Below are positions 24,501 to 32,767 of a stretch of 49,351 nt of DNA, in pieces. The notes below the pieces were generated by a model that did not search any database, was not told the DNA's origin, and worked only from the letters and a program-made list of their open reading frames with translations. Numbering within the stretch: the first letter of the stretch is position 1; every line of letters starts with the position of its first letter. The stretch spans positions 1-49,351 of the forward strand of contig JANXDG010000033.1 of assembly GCA_025059805.1 (NCBI GenBank). The letters run 5' to 3'. The DNA is from Endomicrobiia bacterium. Its GTDB lineage: Bacteria; Elusimicrobiota; Endomicrobiia; DTEH01. The position numbers and the translations under genes were made by a program.

Positions 24501-27331
24501 AAAATTTTAATTACTATGTAATACCAATGTCAGCTAATGTTATTGAATTCCTTATACAACATCTTGACAAAAATTATAATCTTAAAAATCTAGATAGAAT
24601 ATGCATAATATTTGGCGGGAAACGTCCATCAATCGTGTTAAATAAACAACTTGCTAATAGGATAAAACGTCCATTTTTGCCACCAAAGATGTTTTCCGTA
24701 GACGAATTTGTCTCTTATATAGTATCTAAAAAATATGAATTTATTGCTGGATTTGATCTGGACATAATTTATCTTATCTACGACCTTTGTAAGAACAAGG
24801 AAATATTCAGAAAAAGATTTAAAGATTTAATACAATTTATTCCTTGGGGTTATGAAATTTTACATATTATAAATGAACTCTGGCTTGAAAATATCTCACC
24901 AGAGAAACTTAAAAACATAGAAATACAAGCTGAAATAGGATTTGACATTCCCGCTCATATAAACGAATTACTTAAAATGTTGTCTGAAATAATTAAAAGT
25001 TTACAAGATAAATTACTTAATAACAAAATAGCAGTACGTGGATTCCTTTACAAACTTGCATCTGAATCTACACAAAATCTGATACTTTCTGAATTTGATG
25101 AGATTATCTTTGTGACACCTTTTTTCTTGCATGAAACTGAATTTCGCATAGTTTATAACATGTCTAAAGGTAATAATGTTAGCATAGTATTCCAAGGTGA
25201 TAGAAAAGATTATAAACAATTAGAAAATTTATCTAAAAAGTTAAACATTGACATCACGATAAAGGAAAACAAAGAAAATGATAGACAAATTTATTTTTAT
25301 TCAGCATTTGATAAAATCTCAGAAATGAATTTTGTCCACAAAGTTTTAAATAATTTAGATCAAAAAGAAATAGAAAACACTGTTATAGTACTTCCTAACG
25401 ATGACATTTCAACTTTAATCTTAAACTTTTTGCCAGAAAATGTAAAAGAATTTAACTTAGTATGCGGTTTGCCATTAAAACATTCGTTATTGTATACTTT
25501 ATTTTACACAATTTTTAATGCACAGATAAACAAAAAGAAGAAAAGTTATCATACAAAAGATTATCTTGATGTGATAAAAAATCCTATAGCGAAAAAAATA
25601 ATAACCGCTGACCAACCACAACTGGCACAATGTATTATAGACACAATAGAACACATCTTGTTAGGTGAGATTGAAGTTGAAAATATTTCAAGAGCTGTTT
25701 TTATAGATATAGATGAATTAGAACTAAATGAAAAATTGTATTACAACATACAAAAAGTTTTAGATTTACATCTGTCAGTTAAAGATATTAAAGAAACTAT
25801 AAAAAAATTGCATACACTATTATTCCGCCAATGGGAAAAAATAAATACCTTTGCTGATTTGTGTTCTAAAATTAAATTATTACTTGACGAAATAGTAAAT
25901 TCTGCTAAAGAACCAGATGAAACTATTTGGTTCACTCTTGCAGGTATAAACAAATTATATGAATATTTAGACCGCTTATCCTCTACCTTGTTTTCAAGAC
26001 AAAAATTTAATACGGTTGATATTTACAAGTTTATCCTTACAGAATTTGAACGGTTAAGAATTCCGCTTTCTGGCTCGCCAGTTAAAGGATTACAAATTTT
26101 AGGTTTCTATGAGACCAGAAATCTAAATTTTGATAATGTTATTGTGGTTGACCTAAACGAAAGTGTTCTACCATATCTTAAACTACACTCTTCACTTGTT
26201 CCTAGACAAGTTATGTTAGCCTTAGGTATTGATAGAATTGAGATTGAAGAAGAGATTCAGAGGTACCATTTTACACGACTTATTTCTCAAGCAAAAAATG
26301 TGCTTTTGATATATATAGAATCAGATGAAAAAGAAAAAAGTAGGTTTGTAGAACAACTTATATGGCAACAACAGCAGAAACATCGTAGTTTGGATATTAA
26401 AAATATGTATTTTGGATATCAAAAAGTTTCTCTCCGACTAAATAGGCCTGAAGTTAAAAAAACTGATGAAATAATCAAGTATTTAAATCAAAAAGAATTT
26501 TCGCCAACAATATTGGATATGTATTTACAATGTCCTTTAAAATTTTACTACAGTTTTGTATTATCTCTTGAAAAAGTTGAACTAACTGACGAACCTGAAA
26601 GTAAGGATATTGGAACTTTTGTCCATGAATTACTTGAGATGGTATTTAAGGATTTTCTTAACAAAACACCATTACTTGATGAAGAGTTTAGAAAAAAATT
26701 TTTTGAGTTTTTTGAACATAAATTTGAAAAGGATTTAGCAAAGCGTTTCTCCTCAGAAGCTTTTTTATTGAAACAGGTAATGAGACATTTTTTTGACGAG
26801 TTTATAAAATATGAACAAAAACGTGTTATAGAACAGAGTGTAAACAAAATTTTAATGTTAGAACATTATTTTGAAGATATAATGAAATTTGATAGTAATA
26901 AACAAATAAAATTTAAATACAAAATTGACCGTATTGACCAACTTGAAGATGGTTCTGTTTTAATAATTGACTATAAAACAGGTGCTGTGGAATATCCTAA
27001 GAAAAAATTAAAGTTTGAAGTTTTCTCAAGAGAAATCATAAAAGAACAACTTAAGTCATTTCAATTACCACTTTATATCTATATTGTTGATAAAATGTTA
27101 ACCCCAAAAAATTCTGACGCTATGTTTTATGATATAAAAAATCCAGAAAAATCTAAGTTTTTATTACGAGATCATAGCGAAATTTCCAAACAGGAATTTT
27201 TAAATACAGTATTATCAGCTTTAAAACATTTATTGTTAAACGAAATACTTAATCAAGATATACCTTTCTATGCAGACGATTCTGAAGAAAGAATTTGTAA
27301 TCAATGTTCGTTTAAGTATCTATGTAGATAA
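24497..27331 (+). CDS. addB: AddB-type subunit: degenerate helicase with FeS PD-(D/E)XK nuclease
   Basis: 944 residues. The N-terminal half has the shape of an SF1 helicase, but Walker A is lost: IIFGGKRPS stands where GxxGxGKT is expected. The C-terminal nuclease shows a His in FVHELLEMVF (H710) and the catalytic block YKIDRIDQLEDGSVLIIDYKTG. Four cysteines, C679 (LQCPLKFYY) and C934, C937 and C943 at the very C-terminus, match the FeS cluster that staples the AddB nuclease domain. It overlaps addA by 4 bases and stops 3 bases before the convergent M20 hydrolase gene ends. A CRISPR Cas4-like origin is unlikely because of the length and the pairing with addA. Confidence 0.85.
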   Translation: MKNFNYYVIPMSANVIEFLIQHLDKNYNLKNLDRICIIFGGKRPSIVLNKQLANRIKRPFLPPKMFSVDEFVSYIVSKKYEFIAGFDLDIIYLIYDLCKNKEIFRKRFKDLIQFIPWGYEILHIINELWLENISPEKLKNIEIQAEIGFDIPAHINELLKMLSEIIKSLQDKLLNNKIAVRGFLYKLASESTQNLILSEFDEIIFVTPFFLHETEFRIVYNMSKGNNVSIVFQGDRKDYKQLENLSKKLNIDITIKENKENDRQIYFYSAFDKISEMNFVHKVLNNLDQKEIENTVIVLPNDDISTLILNFLPENVKEFNLVCGLPLKHSLLYTLFYTIFNAQINKKKKSYHTKDYLDVIKNPIAKKIITADQPQLAQCIIDTIEHILLGEIEVENISRAVFIDIDELELNEKLYYNIQKVLDLHLSVKDIKETIKKLHTLLFRQWEKINTFADLCSKIKLLLDEIVNSAKEPDETIWFTLAGINKLYEYLDRLSSTLFSRQKFNTVDIYKFILTEFERLRIPLSGSPVKGLQILGFYETRNLNFDNVIVVDLNESVLPYLKLHSSLVPRQVMLALGIDRIEIEEEIQRYHFTRLISQAKNVLLIYIESDEKEKSRFVEQLIWQQQQKHRSLDIKNMYFGYQKVSLRLNRPEVKKTDEIIKYLNQKEFSPTILDMYLQCPLKFYYSFVLSLEKVELTDEPESKDIGTFVHELLEMVFKDFLNKTPLLDEEFRKKFFEFFEHKFEKDLAKRFSSEAFLLKQVMRHFFDEFIKYEQKRVIEQSVNKILMLEHYFEDIMKFDSNKQIKFKYKIDRIDQLEDGSVLIIDYKTGAVEYPKKKLKFEVFSREIIKEQLKSFQLPLYIYIVDKMLTPKNSDAMFYDIKNPEKSKFLLRDHSEISKQEFLNTVLSALKHLLLNEILNQDIPFYADDSEERICNQCSFKYLCR

Positions 27332-27334
27332 GTA

Positions 27335-28534
27335 TTATTTTACTAACTCTTTTGGAAGTAGAGCATAAAACATTGTTGCTTTAACAAGATGGTCAATTGG
27401 CATCTGTTCGTTTACAGTATGTGCATAAATTTCGTTTGAAGGGCCAAACCCTACAGTCGGTATTTTTAACCTACCTGCAGTAGCTACACCATTTGTTGAA
27501 AATGTCCACTTATCAACTTTTGGTGGTTTACCAAGTACAACAGTCGCTGTTTTAACCGCTGCTTTTACCAACTTATGTTCTTCAGGTAGAACCCAGGTAG
27601 GGAAATACTTCTCTTGTTGTACTTTAAGTCCTCTCCACGAGATCGCATTGTAGTATAACATCTCAACTTTTGCCTTAAATTTTCTTATGGATGGTAGTGA
27701 TTTTATTTCTTTCATTACTGTATCTTTTGTTTCTCCGACAGTTAATCTACGATCTATATAAATCGTTGCTTCATCTGGTACAGCATTTAATGACGGTGTC
27801 TTACACTCTATACATGTTACTGCGATTGTTCCCTTCCCAAGAAATTTATCATATCTAAGTTTTTTGTTCAACTCAGCAATTTCTTGCACGATGTAACTCA
27901 TCTTATAAACAGCATTGTCACCTCGTTCAGGTGCTGACGCATGACAAGATTTGCCTTTCACTACTATTTTTATTTCTATTCTTCCTCTATGTCCTCGGTA
28001 AACATTTAAGTTTGTAGGTTCTGTTAGAACAACATAATGTGGTTTCAACTTCTCGTTTTGTATAATATGTAATAATGGAAGACCATCACAATCTTCTTCT
28101 TGACAAGAACCAACCATCCAAACTGTGTAATCACCTTCAAGACCAAGTTCTTTTATTGCTTTGCCTGCATATACCATTGATACGATCGCTAGTTTTTGGT
28201 CAGTAGCACCACGGCCATAAATAATACCATCCTTCACGATAGGACTAAACGGATCTTGTTTCCATTGTGAACGGTCACCAACATCTACAGTGTCTATATG
28301 TGCATCAACCATAATTTTAGTTTTCCCGCTACCAATCTGGCCAATAACATTACCCATACGGTCAATTTTTACTTTGTCAAATCCTACTTTTTGCATTTCT
28401 TTAGCAATACGATTAACAAGTTTACCTTCTTTGCAACTTAACGACGGAATTTGTATTAAATCTTTTGCAAACTTTATCATATCTTGCTTATAGCACGTGA
28501 CGGTATGTTTAAGTTGATCTACATTTACATTCAT
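27335..28534 (-). CDS. M20-family metallohydrolase, YgeY-like
   Basis: 399 residues. Zinc-peptidase M20 motifs: VDAHIDTVDVG (H79), GRGATDQK (D112) and SCQEEDCDG (E146/E147), with a lid domain containing GHRGRIEIKIVVKGKSCHASAPERGDNAVYKM-type sequence (about residues 180-210). This pattern matches the YgeY hydrolases linked in databases to selenium-dependent catabolism, although no selenium genes are in the window. The substrate is unknown and an N-acyl or carbamoyl amide is likely. AAGGAGG precedes the ATG. It lies 19 bases downstream of dnaA and is probably cotranscribed. Confidence 0.8.
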   Translation of the reverse strand: MNVNVDQLKHTVTCYKQDMIKFAKDLIQIPSLSCKEGKLVNRIAKEMQKVGFDKVKIDRMGNVIGQIGSGKTKIMVDAHIDTVDVGDRSQWKQDPFSPIVKDGIIYGRGATDQKLAIVSMVYAGKAIKELGLEGDYTVWMVGSCQEEDCDGLPLLHIIQNEKLKPHYVVLTEPTNLNVYRGHRGRIEIKIVVKGKSCHASAPERGDNAVYKMSYIVQEIAELNKKLRYDKFLGKGTIAVTCIECKTPSLNAVPDEATIYIDRRLTVGETKDTVMKEIKSLPSIRKFKAKVEMLYYNAISWRGLKVQQEKYFPTWVLPEEHKLVKAAVKTATVVLGKPPKVDKWTFSTNGVATAGRLKIPTVGFGPSNEIYAHTVNEQMPIDHLVKATMFYALLPKELVK

Positions 28535-28553
28535 ATACCTTCCTCCTTGATAA

Positions 28554-29900
28554 TTACTTTCTTATATTCTCTATCATTCTATTGACAAGCTGTGAATAAT
28601 AAGGATTTGAAGCAATCAAATTTTTTACCTTGAAATACGCATGGTATGCAGTTGTATGGTCCTTCCTACCAAAAGATTCTGCTATCTGTAAGTATGAAAG
28701 GTCAGTAAGAATCTTCGCTAAATACATACCAAACTGTCTCGGTAAAGCTAACGCTTCTGAACGTTTCTTTGAAAGCAACTCTTTTTTAGAAATTTTAAAT
28801 TCTTCACAGACAACATCAATTATTTTTTCAATACTTACTGGCGGTGGTTGCGGTTCCATAAAATTTTTCAACATTTCCTTTACAGTGTCTATAGTAAGTG
28901 GAATATTTTCTGTGAAAGAACGTGCAACTACATTATTAAAAGCACCAATTAACCTTCTTATGTTTTCAGTTATATTTTCTGCTATGTATCTTAACACATC
29001 CTCAGGGACATATACACGTTCCCTCTGTGCTTTATGTTGTAAAATTGCCAATCTTAGTTCTAACGATGGCCGACCGATATCCGCAACTACCCCCCATTCA
29101 AACCTGCTTATTAATCTTTCTTCAATACCTCTTAGTTCCTGTGGTTTCCTATCCGAGGTAATTATAATCTGTTTTTTGTTATCAAATAACAAATTAAATA
29201 TGTGGAAGAACTCTTCTTGTGATTTTTCTTTACCAATTAAAAACTGTACATCATCCAACAATAATGCAACTGAGTTTTGAAATTTAGATCTAAACTCATC
29301 AAGTTTATTTTTTTGTAATGCTTCAACATATTCGTCAACAAATTTATTCGCAGAAATATATGCGATTCTAAATTTGCGCGACATTTCTAACATTTTATTA
29401 CCCACAGCATGTAACAAATGTGTCTTACCTAAACCCACAGGTGCATAAATGAATATTGGATTATACGCAGTACCTATATTTTTTGCTGCGGTTTCGCAAA
29501 CAGCTTTTGCAAACCTGTTAGATTCGTCCGTTATAAAATTTTCAAATGTATATTCAGGATTAAATATTGCTTTTGATACAAAAACTTTCTCTGGAATATA
29601 TTCAAACTCAATTTTTTCTTCTTGTCGTTGTTCAGGTAATCCCTGTAAATACTCAATGTCAATTTCTATTTCGTTTGAATTAAGCTCAGAACACAATATT
29701 TCATATATTTTATCTAAATGACCGTTAGCTACCAACCAGTTATAAAAATACTTGTTAGGTAACTCAAAAGTAATTTTATTCCCGACTATATCTTTAATTG
29801 ATATCGGAGCAACCCAAATTTCTAATGTTTGTACTGGTAAATCTTTAAAAACTGTAGATTTTATCTTTTCCCACAATTGTTCTAATTGTTGTCTTTCCAT
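28554..29900 (-). CDS. dnaA: Chromosomal replication initiator protein DnaA
   Basis: 448 residues, standard. Domain I at about 1-85, a short linker (85-115), the AAA+ domain with Walker A APVGLGKTH (K159) and Walker B ALLLDDVQF, the SRFEWGVVADI arginine-finger region, and domain IV with the box-recognition helix GRKDHTTAYHA. Four DnaA boxes lie directly upstream, so autoregulation or an origin is likely. No strong Shine-Dalgarno is seen before the ATG. It is not followed by dnaN (14119) as in many genomes, but by a metallohydrolase gene. Confidence 0.98.
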   Translation of the reverse strand: MERQQLEQLWEKIKSTVFKDLPVQTLEIWVAPISIKDIVGNKITFELPNKYFYNWLVANGHLDKIYEILCSELNSNEIEIDIEYLQGLPEQRQEEKIEFEYIPEKVFVSKAIFNPEYTFENFITDESNRFAKAVCETAAKNIGTAYNPIFIYAPVGLGKTHLLHAVGNKMLEMSRKFRIAYISANKFVDEYVEALQKNKLDEFRSKFQNSVALLLDDVQFLIGKEKSQEEFFHIFNLLFDNKKQIIITSDRKPQELRGIEERLISRFEWGVVADIGRPSLELRLAILQHKAQRERVYVPEDVLRYIAENITENIRRLIGAFNNVVARSFTENIPLTIDTVKEMLKNFMEPQPPPVSIEKIIDVVCEEFKISKKELLSKKRSEALALPRQFGMYLAKILTDLSYLQIAESFGRKDHTTAYHAYFKVKNLIASNPYYSQLVNRMIENIRK

Positions 29901-29937
29901 ATGTTTTACTTTAAAAATTTAAAGTGTTACATAATAT

Positions 29938-29988
29938 TTATCCACATTGTGGATAAGTATGTGGATAAGTTAACTAAGTTGTGGATAG
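29938..29988. other. oriC: Cluster of four DnaA boxes: candidate oriC or dnaA operator
   Basis: TTATCCACA on plus at 29938-29946; the same 9-mer on minus at 29948-29956 and 29960-29968; and a one-mismatch copy (CTATCCACA on minus) at 29980-29988. The first two face each other with one base between them. The 37 bases toward dnaA (29901-29937) are almost all A/T and could melt. The last box lies in the 3' end of rsmA. Such a cluster beside dnaA is the usual place of a bacterial origin; dnaA autorepression is the alternative. Confidence 0.65.
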
Positions 29989-30771
29989 TTTCGTATATTT
30001 ACTTAATTTTTCAACAAGTTTTATGTAGTTTTGCAAAGATATATCCTGTGGTCTTGCTGTTGGTTTTATACCTAAATTTGAAACAATATTTTTGATGATA
30101 TCTTTTTGAATCTTAAGTTCAGAGTTTAAAGAATTTATTAGTGTTTTTCTTTTATGTTTGAATACACAAGAAATTAAACGAAAAAGCTCATCTTTGTATA
30201 AATATTCAACAAATTGTTCGTTTGGTAAAAATTTAACCACACAGGAATCTACTTGTGGCTGAGGCACGAAATAATTTTTGTCAACTTTAAACAAAAGTTC
30301 TGCTTTTGTATAAAAATTAGTTAACAAAGTCAACTGTGAAAATTTCTTTGATGTTGGTGTTGCTAAAAGTTTTTGTCCTACTTCATACTGTAGCATAAGC
30401 ACGCACATCTTCCAAAAATTTATATCCTCATATAATTTCTTTAATATCTTTGAAGTGATACTATATGGAATATTACCAACCACTTTTAGTTTTTCACCTT
30501 TAAAGAAATCACTTAGATTAACATTTAGAAAATCATCATTTATTATTTCAATATTACCAAATTCTTTAAACTTCTGTTGTAGAAAGTTACATAAATTTTT
30601 GTCAATCTCAACGACATACAACTTTTTAACATTTTGTACGATTTTTTTTGTTAGTGCACCTTTCCCTCCGCCAATTTCAACAATTGTATCATCCAAAGTT
30701 AATTCTAAGGAATCAACAATTTTTTTAGAAGTATCTTCATCAACTAAAAAATGTTGACCTAAGTTTTTCAT
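29974..30771 (-). CDS. rsmA: 16S rRNA (adenine1518-N6/adenine1519-N6)-dimethyltransferase
   Basis: 265 residues of the KsgA/Dim1 family, which dimethylates two adenines in helix 45 of 16S rRNA. QHFLVDE start, SAM-binding VEIGGGKGALT, the acidic VEIDKNL, and catalytic NIPYSITSKIL are visible. It sits between mnmE and dnaA on the same strand, and its last 15 bases contain part of the DnaA-box cluster. Confidence 0.95.
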   Translation of the reverse strand: MKNLGQHFLVDEDTSKKIVDSLELTLDDTIVEIGGGKGALTKKIVQNVKKLYVVEIDKNLCNFLQQKFKEFGNIEIINDDFLNVNLSDFFKGEKLKVVGNIPYSITSKILKKLYEDINFWKMCVLMLQYEVGQKLLATPTSKKFSQLTLLTNFYTKAELLFKVDKNYFVPQPQVDSCVVKFLPNEQFVEYLYKDELFRLISCVFKHKRKTLINSLNSELKIQKDIIKNIVSNLGIKPTARPQDISLQNYIKLVEKLSKYTKLSTT

Positions 30772-30780
30772 TAAAATAAT

Positions 30781-32268
30781 TTATTTACCGACACAAAATC
30801 GTGAAAATATTATATCTAACACATCTTCTGTTAAATCACCACCAAGTATTCTTTGTAAATTTCGTACTGCTTCCTTTAAGTGTTCGCTAACAAGTTCAGC
30901 AGATGTATCAAAGTCAAGAGACACTGCTTTTTCCAACTCTTGTTGTGTTTTCACAAGCAATTCTTTTTGTCTCATATTCGTAATAATAAGTGTTTCCTGA
31001 GCATCCTGTGAAGAAAAAATGTCACTATATATAGATTGTGAAGAAACAATGTTATTTAACAGTCCTTCTACTCCTTCCTTTGTAACACAGGAAATTTTCA
31101 CCACTGTATTTTTAAAATCATCAAAATTATTAAACACCACTTCGGGATACAACCTTACTTTACCTTGCAATTCCATTAACATTTTCATTATCTTATCAGT
31201 TGCAAAAATTTTCTGCGGCATATCAATTTTGTTAATTACAGGTATAACTGTTTTATTATATCCTTCGTTAGCTATAGTTAGAATTATTTTTATCACTGTA
31301 TAATCATCATCAGATACTTCTTGTGAACCGTCAAACATCAAAATTATAACATCAGCATCTTTAACTGCGTTTTTTGTACGTTCAATCCCAGTTTTTTCAA
31401 TAGGATCCTGCGAATGTTGTCTTATCCCAGCAGTATCAACAATACGTATTGGAATACCTTTAATATTAACTATTTCAGATATTGTATCTCTTGTAGTACC
31501 TGGAATGTCAGAAACAATTGCTCTTTCATAGTTTAACAAAAGATTTAACAAGCTTGACTTACCAACGTTAACTTTGCCTACTATAGCTACGTTTATTCCA
31601 TTAATTATTGGGAAGATCTTTTCAGTATATTCAACTGCAGTTCTTATTTCGGAAATAACATCCTCAATTTTTTGTTTAGTTATTGATAATCTTATAGTTT
31701 TTATATCTTCTTCATCAGGATAATCAATTGCAACTTCTATCTCTGCGATTGCTTCTTTAACAAAATTAGCAATTTCTGTAATTTTTTCTTTTGTTTTCCC
31801 TAAAAGTGAATTTGTGGATAGTCGTCTTTGTAACTCAGTTTTTGAATTTATCAATTCACACACAGCTTCTGCTTGAGACAAATCAATTCTTCCGTTAAGA
31901 AACGCACGTTTTGTAAACTCGCCAGGTTCAGCAATTCTTGCTCCGTTTCTTAAACATAATTCCAACACTTCTTTTAAAATTAATGGTCCACCGTGACAAC
32001 TAAATTCCACAACATCTTCACATGTATAACTATGCGGTGCTCTCATAATCGTCATTAATACTTCATCAACAACTTTATTATTATCCACAACATATCCAAG
32101 ATGTGTAGTAAAAGTTCTAAGTGTAGCTACAACTTTAGACGGATTTTTAGGTTTAAAAATTTTTTCTGCAATTTTTACCGCATCAGGGCCACTTAATCTT
32201 ACAATGCCAATACCGCTTACACCGAGAGGTGTAGATATGGCGACAATTGTATCCTCACTGTATGTCAT
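30781..32268 (-). CDS. mnmE: tRNA uridine-5-carboxymethylaminomethyl modification GTPase
   Basis: 495 residues. N-terminal tetrahydrofolate-binding domain (about 1-118), helical domain, inserted G domain with G1 GKVNVGKSS (231-239), DIPGTTRDTI, DTAGIRQH and NKID, and a C-terminal helical part ending SRFCVGK with the catalytic Cys492. It acts with MnmG at the wobble uridine of tRNAs. MnmG is not adjacent and not in the window. Confidence 0.97.
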   Translation of the reverse strand: MTYSEDTIVAISTPLGVSGIGIVRLSGPDAVKIAEKIFKPKNPSKVVATLRTFTTHLGYVVDNNKVVDEVLMTIMRAPHSYTCEDVVEFSCHGGPLILKEVLELCLRNGARIAEPGEFTKRAFLNGRIDLSQAEAVCELINSKTELQRRLSTNSLLGKTKEKITEIANFVKEAIAEIEVAIDYPDEEDIKTIRLSITKQKIEDVISEIRTAVEYTEKIFPIINGINVAIVGKVNVGKSSLLNLLLNYERAIVSDIPGTTRDTISEIVNIKGIPIRIVDTAGIRQHSQDPIEKTGIERTKNAVKDADVIILMFDGSQEVSDDDYTVIKIILTIANEGYNKTVIPVINKIDMPQKIFATDKIMKMLMELQGKVRLYPEVVFNNFDDFKNTVVKISCVTKEGVEGLLNNIVSSQSIYSDIFSSQDAQETLIITNMRQKELLVKTQQELEKAVSLDFDTSAELVSEHLKEAVRNLQRILGGDLTEDVLDIIFSRFCVGK

Positions 32269-32297
32269 TTTAACTGTTTTTTATAGGATGGAATTTT

Positions 32298-32765
32298 TTA
32301 TATAGAAGATGACTCTCGGAAATTGATTGAAACCTTATAGTGTGGTAAAATTTGTGAAACAAAATATTTAGTTAGTAAAACAACGGCCATATGAACATCT
32401 TTAGGTAAAACTTTTTTTATAACAGTCCCTGCAGAAAATACTGTGGTGATAACTACAGTCTGTCCTTCTTCAATTTTTACATCAACAAATATGATTTTTT
32501 CTTGAATAAAACTTAAAAGCTTAATTAAAAAAAATTTTATTACATTCTCAACCTTCAGTATGTTGGGGTATACTTTAACTCGTGCTGGTTTTTGTCCTTT
32601 CAAACCAAAAAGTCCAGGTTCGCCTTCGTACAAAATTTTTATCTGCAATTCTTCCTTTGACATCTTTAAAGTTTCTATTGCATTTTTTACAGCGTCATCA
32701 ATCGTAACACCTTCAAATTCTTCCGAAAATATTGTTTTGTATTTCTCTAATATATTACTAACCAT
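32298..32765 (-). CDS. Jag/KhpB-like protein, shortened (no R3H domain)
   Basis: 155 residues, in the place where jag normally lies (after yidC, before mnmE). The N-terminal Jag-N domain is clear: EGVTIDDAVKNAIETLKMS and GEPGLFGLKGQKPARVKV. The middle part (about 60-150) has the length of the KH domain, but the GKRGQTLDALQ-type loop is replaced by KVLPKDVHMAVVLLTKYF. There is no R3H domain: the stop is followed by only 29 bases before mnmE. Full-length KhpB binds RNA and tunes cell elongation. This form probably has altered or no RNA binding; the truncation looks natural, as no remnant frame follows. Confidence 0.75.
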   Translation of the reverse strand: MVSNILEKYKTIFSEEFEGVTIDDAVKNAIETLKMSKEELQIKILYEGEPGLFGLKGQKPARVKVYPNILKVENVIKFFLIKLLSFIQEKIIFVDVKIEEGQTVVITTVFSAGTVIKKVLPKDVHMAVVLLTKYFVSQILPHYKVSINFRESSSI

Positions 32766-32767
32766 TT

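Noticed and set aside
24497-27331. Considered a Cas4-like protein because of the PD-(D/E)XK domain with four FeS cysteines
   Set aside because: The protein is 944 residues, has a degenerate helicase half and overlaps an addA-type gene; AddB explains all features.
28630-29280. Long open frame of 216 codons on the plus strand, opposite dnaA
   Set aside because: Lies wholly inside dnaA on the other strand; the translation shows no family motif and has the Ser/Ile/Phe-rich look of an antisense frame.
32269-32297. Considered that jag was frameshifted and its R3H part lay downstream
   Set aside because: Only 29 bases lie between its stop and mnmE, and no R3H-like peptide is encoded in any frame there.
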